Made by a program: the position numbers and the translations under genes. A stretch of DNA of 64,000 nucleotides from Anaerolineae bacterium (GTDB lineage Bacteria; Chloroflexota; Anaerolineae; Aggregatilineales; Aggregatilineaceae). Within the stretch, counting starts at the first letter, position 1. The number at the start of each line of letters is the position of its first letter. Shown piece after piece: positions 43,554-51,439 of the stretch. The DNA lies in assembly GCA_027494015.1 (NCBI GenBank), contig JAOSJP010000001.1:620001-684000 (forward strand), written 5' to 3'. The notes under the pieces are model-generated. The model ran no database searches and had not been told where the DNA came from. It saw only the letters and a program-made list of their open reading frames with translations.

Positions 43554-45989
43554 TCAGTCCGCAGACACCATATCCGCCGTCACGCGTTCGGCCACTTCCT
43601 CGGCCAGCAGCGTGTCTTCGCGGTCGCTGCGCCGCACTGCCCAGACCATGAGCACGATGGCTCCGGCCACCCCTATCAGGATGCCTGCGCTGTACCCATC
43701 GTACTCTACCACGAGCGGAGCGACAATCAGCGCCACCAGGTTCATCACCTTGATCATGGGGTTGAGGGCAGGGCCAGCCGTGTCCTTCAGCGGATCGCCG
43801 ACCGTGTCGCCCACGACGCTCGCCTTGTGGTTCTCGCTACCCTTGCCGCCGTAGTACCCATCCTCGACGTACTTCTTCGCGTTGTCCCACGCGCCACCGG
43901 CGTTGGACATGAACACCGCCAACAACTGCCCGGACAGGATCACGCCCGCCAGGAAGCCGCCCAGCGCCTCCACTTTCAGCAGAAAGCCCACAGCGATCGG
44001 CGCCAGCACCGCGATCAGGCCGAGCGGAACTAGCTCAACCTGCGCCGACTGCGTGGAGATGGTCACCGCATTAGCATAGTCAGGGGTCTTGGCGCCGCTG
44101 GCGATCTCCGGGTCGCGGAGCTGACGGCGCACTTCGGCCATGATCAGCCCCGACGCGCGGTTGACCGCCTTGATCAGCAGGCCGCTGAAGAGCAGTGGCA
44201 GCGAGCCGCCGATGAGCAGACCCACGAACACCACCGGGTTCGCCAGGTTGACGATCTCCTCGAAGTTCGGGTCCACGCGCTGAATGTCGGAGAAGAAGCT
44301 GCCGAACAGCGACACCGCCGCGATCACCGCCGAGCCAATCGCCACGCCCTTGGTGATGGCCTTCGTCGTGTTACCGGCAGCGTCAAGATCGGCCATGATC
44401 TGGCGCGCAGTGGGACTCATCCCTGCCAGCTCGCCGATGCCGTTCGCGTTGTCAGAGATCGGCCCGAATGTGTCCATGCTCACGTTGTTGCCCGTGTGCG
44501 AGAGCATCCCAACGCCGATCAGCGTGACGCCAAAGAGGATGTACTTGTAGCTGTGTACATCCGGCACCTCGTGCATGCTCACCAGGAACAGGGCAGCCAC
44601 CATGATCCACATCGCCGAGAAGAAGCCCTCAACGACATGGCCGCGCATCCGACCGCGCACCACCTGAATGGCAGCCAGCACCAGCCCGATCAACACCGCC
44701 GGCAGTTTGAGATTGTTGGGAAACTCGAAACTGTAGACCAGAATCGCCGCCGACAGGCTGCCGACAATGACGAACAGCGCCCACACGCTGGACAGATAAC
44801 CCAGCGACAGCCCTTCGAGAATGACCGAGGCCGGCCCAAAGCGCGTCGAAGATGCGATGGTCTGCACGCGCTTGCTCTTGGCGCTCGTGGCATACGATGT
44901 GAGCGGGTTGAACGTCACGGCCAGGCCCACCCCCACAGCCACCAGAGTCGCCAGCGAAAGCTGCCCGGCGTAGAGCCACGCCAGCAGGAATGTCGAGCTG
45001 ATGGTGATCCCGCTCGACACTTCGTAGCTCTTGAACATGGCCTCTTCGGCATCGTCCACGCGCCACAGCGACACAGCATACGTGCCGACGATGGAACTCA
45101 CCACGCCGATGCCGCGCACCAGCAGCGGCAGGACAATCCAGTACAGCTCGCCATTGAGCGCGGTCAGCGCCAGGCCAAGAATCAGGCTGGAGACGATGGT
45201 CACCTCGTAGGACTCGAAGATGTCCGCCGCCATGCCCGCGCAGTCGCCCACATTGTCGCCAACGAGATCGGCCACCACTGCCGCATTGCGCGGATCGTCC
45301 TCTTCCATCCCGGCTTCGACCTTGCCCACCAGGTCAGCGCCCACATCGGCTGCCTTCGTGTAGATGCCGCCGCCCACGCGCATGAAGAGCGCCAGCAGCG
45401 TGCCGCCGAAGCCAAAGCCCAGCAGCACATCCGGGGACGCCTTGCCGAAGATGATGAAGATGATCGTGCCGCCGAACAGGCCCAGGCCATCAGTCAGCAT
45501 CCCGGTGATCGTGCCGGAACGATAGGCGATCTTCAGCGCCTCCTGGTACCCGCCACGCTCTGCCGCTGCCGCAACGCGCACATTGCCCTGCACGGCCATG
45601 TTCATGCCAAAGAAGCCAACCATCGCCGAGAACGACGACCCCATCACAAACGCCAGCGCGCGCGCAATGGCGATGATCAGGCGGGCCTTATCCTTGTTCC
45701 CGTCAAAGTACTCGTTGGCCTCCGGGGTTGGGCTGACCACAAACACGCTCAGAAACATGGCGATGGTCAGCAGGGCGATCAGCACGACCACGGTCCTGAG
45801 CTGCGTGCGCAGGTAGGCGTTGGCGCCATCACGAATGTGCCCCCAGTGGCGCTGCATCTCCGCATTGCCCTTGTCTGCGGCCATGATGTAGTTGCGCAGC
45901 CAGAGCGCATAGCCGAGCGCCACGCCGGCTATAGCAAGGACGATGAAGATCATCACTTGCTCAAATACCTCGATATCCATCTGGAACAT
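43554..45989 (-). CDS. hppA: Membrane H+-translocating pyrophosphatase, K+-independent type
   Basis: Couples PPi hydrolysis to ion pumping; about 16 membrane segments over 811 residues. The substrate site is complete: DVGADLVGKVEAGMEEDDPR, NVGDCAGMAADIFE and, near the C-terminus, VVGDTVGDPLKDTAGPALN. The diagnostic position in GNTTKAITKG is Lys, which in this family marks the K+-independent, proton-pumping class. ATG 45,989 is chosen because AGGAGGGG lies eight bases upstream; the frame is open to 46,031. No neighbours in operon. Confidence 0.94.
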   Translation of the reverse strand: MFQMDIEVFEQVMIFIVLAIAGVALGYALWLRNYIMAADKGNAEMQRHWGHIRDGANAYLRTQLRTVVVLIALLTIAMFLSVFVVSPTPEANEYFDGNKDKARLIIAIARALAFVMGSSFSAMVGFFGMNMAVQGNVRVAAAAERGGYQEALKIAYRSGTITGMLTDGLGLFGGTIIFIIFGKASPDVLLGFGFGGTLLALFMRVGGGIYTKAADVGADLVGKVEAGMEEDDPRNAAVVADLVGDNVGDCAGMAADIFESYEVTIVSSLILGLALTALNGELYWIVLPLLVRGIGVVSSIVGTYAVSLWRVDDAEEAMFKSYEVSSGITISSTFLLAWLYAGQLSLATLVAVGVGLAVTFNPLTSYATSAKSKRVQTIASSTRFGPASVILEGLSLGYLSSVWALFVIVGSLSAAILVYSFEFPNNLKLPAVLIGLVLAAIQVVRGRMRGHVVEGFFSAMWIMVAALFLVSMHEVPDVHSYKYILFGVTLIGVGMLSHTGNNVSMDTFGPISDNANGIGELAGMSPTARQIMADLDAAGNTTKAITKGVAIGSAVIAAVSLFGSFFSDIQRVDPNFEEIVNLANPVVFVGLLIGGSLPLLFSGLLIKAVNRASGLIMAEVRRQLRDPEIASGAKTPDYANAVTISTQSAQVELVPLGLIAVLAPIAVGFLLKVEALGGFLAGVILSGQLLAVFMSNAGGAWDNAKKYVEDGYYGGKGSENHKASVVGDTVGDPLKDTAGPALNPMIKVMNLVALIVAPLVVEYDGYSAGILIGVAGAIVLMVWAVRRSDREDTLLAEEVAERVTADMVSAD

Positions 45990-46184
45990 GTTGCGGTACC
46001 CCTCCTGGTGGGCAGCGGCCCAAAGTGTCACCCGATGCAGATAGCTCCAGTTGATCTGGTGCAGGCTGCCATTGTCGCAACTCGACGCTTAGAGCATCGA
46101 AAAGACAACGGGCCGCATTGTACCGCGAAGCCACACACAGGGCTAGTACATTCTGCCAAGCGACAGTGTTGTAGGGGATGATTG

Positions 46185-47189
46185 TCAGAATAGGCGCGCG
46201 ATCTCGTCCACCAGGGGGCGGACCAGCAGGCCGCGCGTCACATCGCGCACGGTGACAGGGCCTGCGGTCATGCGTCCCAGGTGGTAGACAGGGATGTTCG
46301 CCCCCGCAAAAGCATCCAGCATGGCGAGCAGACGCGCCGGAGTGGCCGTGAGCAGCAGCGCGCCGGAGGCAATGGCGCACGCTGGATTCAATCCAAAGAA
46401 GCGACACAGCGCTGCCGCCTCCGGCAGCCAGGGCTGAACGTCGCCATACAGCGACACTTCTATGCCGCACTGACTGGCTTCGGCCAGTTCCCACAGCGCC
46501 GTCACGACCCCGCCCTCGGTCGGATCGTGCATGCTGGTCACGCCGCCCACGCTCATGGCCACCGCCGCGTCGCGAACAACGCTGATGCCGGGCGCGTGCA
46601 GAAACGCAGCGGCGCGGTCGAGCAGGTCTGCGGGGAAATGATCCCCGAGTTCGGCGCGCTTCTCGCGAGCGATAATGGCGGCAGCCTCGACCGGCGCGCC
46701 CTTGGTGAGCAGGATTGCGTCACCGGGATGCGCGCCTCCCGTGCGCACCAACCGCTGCGAGGCCACTTCGCCCAACATGCAGCCCACCACAATCGGGCGG
46801 TCGAGGTCATAGGTCACTTCGGTGTGACCGCCGACGACCACCACGCCGAGATCGCGGCACGCCGCGCCAATCTGCGCGAAGATGGCTCGCGCCAGGGCCG
46901 CCGTTGCGCTTTCGCCAGGGAGCAGGAGGGTCGCCAGGAACCACAGCGGCGTGGCCCCCGTTGTGGCGATGTCGTTGGCGCACACCTGCACCGCGTACCA
47001 GCCGATCTCATCGGTGGCGAAGGTGACGGGATCGGTCTTGGCAACCAGGTAGCGGTCGGGCAGCGCGATCACCGCTGCATCTTCGCCCACCTGCGGCCCC
47101 AGTATCACGCGCGGATCGTCCGAGGGCAGCCCCGCCAGCAACTCAGCCAGCAGATCGTGAGGAATCTTGCCCACCGGCAGCCGAGTCAT
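46185..47189 (-). CDS. AIR-synthase-fold protein (HypE/ThiL-like)
   Basis: PurM/HypE/SelD/ThiL superfamily ATP-binding protein, 334 residues. Typical elements: GPQVGEDAAVIAL, a central ANDIATTGATPLWFL (substrate and Mg sites), VVVVGGHTEVT, and MHDPTEGGVVTAL in the C-domain. It lacks the HypE C-terminal PxxCG tail, so it is not a standard hydrogenase factor, and SelD's catalytic Cys/Sec is absent; the precise substrate is open. Start ATG 47,189 has AAGGGG six bases before. A leader peptide and two strong hairpins precede it. Confidence 0.8.
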   Translation of the reverse strand: MTRLPVGKIPHDLLAELLAGLPSDDPRVILGPQVGEDAAVIALPDRYLVAKTDPVTFATDEIGWYAVQVCANDIATTGATPLWFLATLLLPGESATAALARAIFAQIGAACRDLGVVVVGGHTEVTYDLDRPIVVGCMLGEVASQRLVRTGGAHPGDAILLTKGAPVEAAAIIAREKRAELGDHFPADLLDRAAAFLHAPGISVVRDAAVAMSVGGVTSMHDPTEGGVVTALWELAEASQCGIEVSLYGDVQPWLPEAAALCRFFGLNPACAIASGALLLTATPARLLAMLDAFAGANIPVYHLGRMTAGPVTVRDVTRGLLVRPLVDEIARLF

Positions 47190-47226
47190 GGTTCGCCCCT
47201 TGCCTCGCGTTCCTCTCTTAAAGGCA

Positions 47227-47310
47227 GGTCCCCGAAGCTGGTTCGGGGACCCCGGTCTTGAGCGCTGTGACACCGGCTACTTCAACCGAAGGAGGGGTGT
47301 CACAGCGCTC
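47227..47310 (-). promoter_or_regulatory. Two strong hairpins in the leader of the AIR-synthase-like gene
   Basis: On the message: first a 15-bp perfect stem (47,296-47,310 with 47,260-47,274; sequence GAGCGCTGTGACACC and its complement) whose 21-nt loop begins CCTCCTT; then a 10-bp perfect stem (47,242-47,251 with 47,227-47,236) with loop CCAGC. The second ends 37 nt before the start codon. They resemble an attenuator or riboswitch-like leader; I could not match them to a named riboswitch. Confidence 0.7.
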
Positions 47311-47333
47311 CACTGCCTACTACCATCGTGCAT
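47277..47333 (-). CDS. Candidate 18-residue leader peptide
   Basis: ATG 47,333 stands eight bases after GGAGG (within AGAAGGAGGT, the best Shine-Dalgarno in this region) and encodes MHDGSRQWSAVTPLLRLK, stop TAG at 47,277. The coding part covers the 5' arm of the 15-bp hairpin, and the stop codon falls in its loop, so a ribosome on the peptide would melt that hairpin. This is the layout of translational attenuation leaders. Supported only by the site and geometry. Confidence 0.5.
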   Translation of the reverse strand: MHDGSRQWSAVTPLLRLK

Positions 47334-47463
47334 GGACACCACCTCCTTCTGTTTGAGATGGCATTTTCAGCGGCACGCCCTGCGCCACACAACAAGACCG
47401 TACCCTGATGGCCAGATTATCGCACAGGCGGGCAAGCCGTGTCAAACAAGAGACAGGATTAAT

Positions 47464-47985
47464 CAGGGCAATCGCATCAAACGTGCGTGTTGTTCTACCT
47501 CACCCCCTGGCCTCGCTACGCTCGGCTTGCCCCCTCTCCGCTGCGGAGAGGGGGGTCGAGGCGCGCCAGCGCCGAGACGGGGGTGAGGTACACCAGGGCG
47601 CAGCAGAGCAGCGACCCTGCCTGACAGGTTTTGCACGCACCCCGCGCGCCGTTTTACCTCACCCCCTGGCCTCGCTGCGCTCGGCCTTTCCCCTCTCCAT
47701 GCATGGAGAGGGGGAGTCGAGGCGCGCCAGCGCCGAGACGGGGGTGAGGTACACCAGGGCGCAGCAGAGCAGCGACCCTACCTGACAGGTTTTGCACGCA
47801 CCCCGCGCGCCGTTTTACTTCACTCCCTGGCCTCGCTGCGCTCGGCTTGCCCCCTCTCCATGCACGGAGAGGGGGAGTCGAGGCGCGCCAGCGCCGAGAC
47901 GGGGGTGAGGTAAAGCCAAAGAGCTACCCTAAACCGCTGGCGGGGAAAGGGGCCGAAAGATAGGGGCTGAAAGTGCATAACACAC
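47464..47985. mobile_element. Composite of three MITE-like cores in tandem (locus G)
   Basis: The left end is the CAGGGCAATCGCATCAAA type of copy E; the right end is the GTGTTATGCACTT type of copy C; between them are three full palindromic cores (about 47,493-47,592, 47,653-47,752, 47,815-47,914). Two internal joints repeat the CCTGACAGGTTTTGCACGCA end of copies A and B. The period is about 162 bp. It fills the gap between the leader region and fdhD, and its right end abuts the fdhD stop. No coding capacity. Confidence 0.8.
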
Positions 47986-47986
47986 C

Positions 47987-48844
47987 CTAACCGCCCAGCC
48001 CCAGCCGCTCCGGGCAGGTATAGACGCGCATGTTGCCCAGGCGCAGATACCCCACCACGCAGATGTTCCAGGCGGCGGCCATCTGCACGGAGATGCTCGT
48101 GGGTGCCGTCCGGCTGGCGACCAGCGGCACGCCCATTCGCCGCGCCTTGAGCAGCATCTCCGAGCTGATGCGCCCGCTGGTGACCAGCATCCGGTCGCGC
48201 GGATCGATTCCCGCCAGCAGCGCCTTGCCCATCAGCTTGTCAACCGTGTTGTGCCGTCCCACGTCTTCTGCCGTGAACAGTACGGAGTCTTCGTCTGCCA
48301 GGACCGACGTGTGAATGCCGCGCACCTGGCGGTACAGCCGGGCCGTGGCGTTGAGATCGCGCATCCGGTCGAGGAGCGTTTGTGGCGTTGTCGTGAACGC
48401 CGTCTCCAGCGCAGGATGTTCTTCGGTGATGGACTGGAAGGTGACCCCGCTGCCACAGCCGGAGGTCAGCGTGAGGCGGCGCGGCATGACAAACTCGCCC
48501 GTGCGCAGAAACACATCCACCGTCGTCCCGCTGACGTTGCGCCCCACCAGACCCACGTCGCCACAGGACTGGATCATCCCCTCATTGAACAGAAAGCCCA
48601 GCGCCAGCGCCTCCTGCTCCACTGGGCTGCACATGAGCGTCGCCAGCTCGCGCCCGTTGACGTACAGCCCCAGGTGAATCTCCTGCGGAACGCCGCCCGC
48701 AACCAGTGCGGCGCTCTCGCCGGACACAGACCAGTAGGTCGCGGGCAGCGCCCCCGGCTCCAGGGTGGCATCGGTAGGGGGAATGGCTGTCACCAGGCGT
48801 CTCCGCGCTGGCGCCGGCATGGTCGTGCGCGCACTGCCTGTCAT
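47987..48844 (-). CDS. fdhD: Formate dehydrogenase accessory sulfurtransferase FdhD
   Basis: Delivers sulfur from IscS to the molybdenum cofactor of formate dehydrogenase. Family blocks: LATLMCSPVEQEALALGFLF, TAEDVGRHNTVDKLMGKAL and TSGRISSEMLLKA. The usual CxxC sulfur-relay site is altered: the sequence TSGCGSGVTF keeps only one Cys. 285 residues. It ends the minus-strand operon with the two electron-transfer subunits; the next gene upstream stops 1 bp before its start. Confidence 0.92.
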   Translation of the reverse strand: MTGSARTTMPAPARRRLVTAIPPTDATLEPGALPATYWSVSGESAALVAGGVPQEIHLGLYVNGRELATLMCSPVEQEALALGFLFNEGMIQSCGDVGLVGRNVSGTTVDVFLRTGEFVMPRRLTLTSGCGSGVTFQSITEEHPALETAFTTTPQTLLDRMRDLNATARLYRQVRGIHTSVLADEDSVLFTAEDVGRHNTVDKLMGKALLAGIDPRDRMLVTSGRISSEMLLKARRMGVPLVASRTAPTSISVQMAAAWNICVVGYLRLGNMRVYTCPERLGLGG

Positions 48845-48845
48845 C

Positions 48846-49562
48846 TCAGCCGGGCTTGCGCCGGTTCTTCTTCAGGAAGCGCGTGTTCTCCCAGATCTGC
48901 TCCAGCGTCCAGCCCTGCTCCAGCCCGAACTCGATCTTCGGCTTCAGCGCCCCGGTTGGGCACACGCTGACGCACTGTCCGCAGAACACGCATGAGGAAT
49001 CCGGCAGGGGCACTCCGAAGCCGGTAGACACGTGCGTATCGAACCCCCGGTGATCGAACGTCAGGGCGTAGGTGTACTGGGCGTCCTCAGCACAGACCTG
49101 CACACAGCGCCAGCACAGCACGCACTGGCTGTAATCGCGCACGTAGAAGGGGTTGTCATCAACGAGTGCGTGATCGCGCTTCTCCGCCGACGGGAAACGG
49201 TCAGGCTGCGCCCCGTAGTCGGCCAGCATCGCCTGGATTGGTGGCGCTTCGGCCAGGTTCACCGCCGAGTCGAGCATTTCCAGGATGGTGCGCCGGCTGC
49301 GCTCCACGCGCTCATTGCGCGTCTCAACCACCATCCCCGCCCGGCACGGCACGATGCAGGCGGGCTGCAGCAGCCGACCGCCGTCCACATCCACCACGCA
49401 GACACGGCACAGCCCGTTGGGAGTCGTCGCCTCGTGGTAGCAGATGACTGGCACCTCAATACCCACCGACCGGGCCGCTTCCAGGATGGTTGTGCCCCCC
49501 GCCACCGTCACCTGCTGGCCGTCAATCGTCAGCGTGATCATCTCACTGGCACCGCTCATCAT
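48846..49562 (-). CDS. Iron-sulfur subunit (NuoG/HoxU-like) of formate dehydrogenase
   Basis: A 238-residue electron-transfer protein. The N-terminal [2Fe-2S] ferredoxin domain has [15 protein letters not shown] and, later, a Cys in LQPACIVPC; the C-terminal part has two [4Fe-4S] motifs, [11 protein letters not shown] and [11 protein letters not shown] followed by P. It matches the diaphorase small subunit of NAD-linked formate dehydrogenases and hydrogenases, and would carry electrons between the catalytic subunit and the NuoEF-type subunit encoded 39 bp upstream. Confidence 0.88.
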   Translation of the reverse strand: MMSGASEMITLTIDGQQVTVAGGTTILEAARSVGIEVPVICYHEATTPNGLCRVCVVDVDGGRLLQPACIVPCRAGMVVETRNERVERSRRTILEMLDSAVNLAEAPPIQAMLADYGAQPDRFPSAEKRDHALVDDNPFYVRDYSQCVLCWRCVQVCAEDAQYTYALTFDHRGFDTHVSTGFGVPLPDSSCVFCGQCVSVCPTGALKPKIEFGLEQGWTLEQIWENTRFLKKNRRKPG

Positions 49563-49601
49563 CTGCCCCTTTGCGCTCGCTGCGCCCTGGATGACGCCGC
49601 G

Positions 49602-51317
49602 TCACGATTCCGCCCCGAACAACGCTGGCCACTTGTGCAGCGCGCTCAGCACTGCCGCCGCCGCCGTCTGCCCCAGCCCGCATAGTGACGCCTCGCTCAT
49701 CGTCAGGCCGACATCGCGCAGACGTTCGACATCGCCCGGCAACGGCTGCGCCAGCCGGTCGAGAATCTCCATCTGCCGCTGCGTCCCAAGCTGGCAGGGA
49801 AAGCACTTCCCACAGCTTTCGTGGGCGAAGAAATGCCCCAGCCGCCGGAGGACATCGCGCAGGTCCACCTCGCTGTTGAAGACCATCACCGCCCCGGAGC
49901 CGAGCGTCGTCCCCGCCGCCTGCAGGGCCTCGTAGGTCAGCGGCACGTCAATCTCGTCCGCGCGTAGGAACGTCCCCGCCGCGCCGCCCATCAGCACCGC
50001 CTGCGGCTCGCCTACGAAGCCCGCGCAGTGCCCCTCCAGCAGCTCGCGCAGCGTCAGCCCGAAGGGAATCTCGTACACGCCCGGTCGCCGGATGTGTCCG
50101 CTCACCGAGACGAGCTTGGTGCCCGTGCTCTTCTCCGTGCCCCACTGACGGAACCACCCTGCCCCGTTGCGGATGATGGCCGGCACAGCGCACAGCGTCT
50201 CGACGTTGTTGATGGAGGTGGGCCGGTTGAACAGGCCATGCGTCGTCGGGTACGGCGGCTTGATGCGCGGAAAGCCGCGCCTGCCCTCAATCGCCTCAAA
50301 GAGGGCCGTCTCTTCGCCGCAGATATACGCCCCTCCCCCGCGCCGCACCTCGACCGAGCAGCAGAAGTCCGTGCCCATGATCCGCTCGCCGAGCAGCCCC
50401 GCACCCTGCGCCTCGCGGATGGCCCCTTCGAGAATGGTCGCAGCTTCCGGGTACTCACCGCGAACAAACACGAACGCATAGCGCGCTTGGATCGCGCAGG
50501 CGCACAGCAACAGCCCTTCCAGCAACAGATGGGGCCGGTGCTCCATCAGCACGCGATCCTTGAACGTGCCCGGTTCGCTCTCATCGGCGTTGCAGACGGC
50601 GTAATGGGGCTGGCCCGCCGCGCCGCGCGTGAAGCGCCACTTCATGCCGGTCGGGAATCCTGCCCCGCCACGCCCGACCAGGCCAGATGCCTCCACTTCC
50701 GCGCTGACCTGTTCCGGCGTCAGGCTGAGGAGCGCCCGCCGTAGCGCGGCATAGTCGCCGTATTGCGCCAGCGACTCGGCGCGGTTTGGCACCGCGCCCG
50801 CGAGAAAAACCTGGCATTCACCGTCCACAACCGCCGCCCGCGCCGGGCGTTGACCGTTGAGCAGCGCCGCCACGTCGGTCACAGGAGCGTGCGAATGCTC
50901 CCCCTCGCCCCGCCGGCACACAAGCGCCGCCGGCGCGTGCTCGCACAGGCCCAGGCACGTGCTGCGCTTGATGGTGTAGCGCCCGTCAGAGGTTGTTTCG
51001 CCGGGCTGCACCCCCAGGCGCGCGCAAAGCTCGTCCACCACCGGGTCGGCTCCTGCCACCCCGCAGGACGGGTCGGTGCACACATGGATGACTGTCTCGC
51101 CTTCTGGCTCGTCGGAGAAGAGCGTGTAGAAGCCGATCACACCGTAGATTTCCGCGATCGGGACGCGCAGCGTGCGCGAGATACTCAGCGCCGTCTCTGA
51201 GTCAATGAAGCCTGCCTCCCGCTGCACGTCCCACAGCACCGGTAACAGCGCGTCGCGCCCCCGCCCTGCGTAGCGAGCCACAATCTCGTCCAGGCGTGTA
51301 CGTGTCTTCTCGGCCAT
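49602..51317 (-). CDS. Fused NuoE-NuoF-type NADH-oxidoreductase subunit
   Basis: The N-terminal 150 residues are NuoE-like thioredoxin-fold [2Fe-2S] (CTDPSCGVAG ... CLGLCEHAP). The rest is NuoF-like: the FMN/NAD site GLVGRGGAGFPTGMKWRF with NADESEPGTFKDR, GGGAYICGEETAL, and the [4Fe-4S] motif ESCGKCFPCQLG with a later Cys. 571 residues from ATG 51,317 (AAAGG upstream; the frame is open to 51,464). It gives NAD(H) reactivity to the formate dehydrogenase encoded divergently. Confidence 0.9.
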   Translation of the reverse strand: MAEKTRTRLDEIVARYAGRGRDALLPVLWDVQREAGFIDSETALSISRTLRVPIAEIYGVIGFYTLFSDEPEGETVIHVCTDPSCGVAGADPVVDELCARLGVQPGETTSDGRYTIKRSTCLGLCEHAPAALVCRRGEGEHSHAPVTDVAALLNGQRPARAAVVDGECQVFLAGAVPNRAESLAQYGDYAALRRALLSLTPEQVSAEVEASGLVGRGGAGFPTGMKWRFTRGAAGQPHYAVCNADESEPGTFKDRVLMEHRPHLLLEGLLLCACAIQARYAFVFVRGEYPEAATILEGAIREAQGAGLLGERIMGTDFCCSVEVRRGGGAYICGEETALFEAIEGRRGFPRIKPPYPTTHGLFNRPTSINNVETLCAVPAIIRNGAGWFRQWGTEKSTGTKLVSVSGHIRRPGVYEIPFGLTLRELLEGHCAGFVGEPQAVLMGGAAGTFLRADEIDVPLTYEALQAAGTTLGSGAVMVFNSEVDLRDVLRRLGHFFAHESCGKCFPCQLGTQRQMEILDRLAQPLPGDVERLRDVGLTMSEASLCGLGQTAAAAVLSALHKWPALFGAES

Positions 51318-51439
51318 AACTGAGCCTTTCTGGAGCGGTGGGTCGTCGGGAGTCGGCTGTGCGCCCGTAAGTAGACTATAATCAACGCAATTATGCAAAC
51401 AGACACCTATTAAATCAGCGCCCATTGGAGTTGATCGCG
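51318..51439. promoter_or_regulatory. Divergent control region of the formate dehydrogenase locus
   Basis: 122 bp between the fused diaphorase gene and the catalytic-subunit gene. It has a local AT-rich patch (GACTATAATCAACGCAATTA) with TATAAT at 51,377-51,382 on the plus strand and, overlapping, TATAGT on the minus strand. No good -35 box, so an activator may be needed. Confidence 0.4.

Noticed and set aside
46185..47273. Selenide water dikinase (selD)
   Set aside because: The N-terminal catalytic Cys/Sec and Gly-rich start of SelD are missing.
47227..47310. Moco or TPP riboswitch
   Set aside because: The conserved cores of those riboswitches could not be matched; the region is two simple perfect stems.
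47464..47985. CRISPR-like regular repeats
   Set aside because: Units are about 162 bp, palindromic and contiguous, with no unique spacers and no cas genes; they are MITE-like cores.
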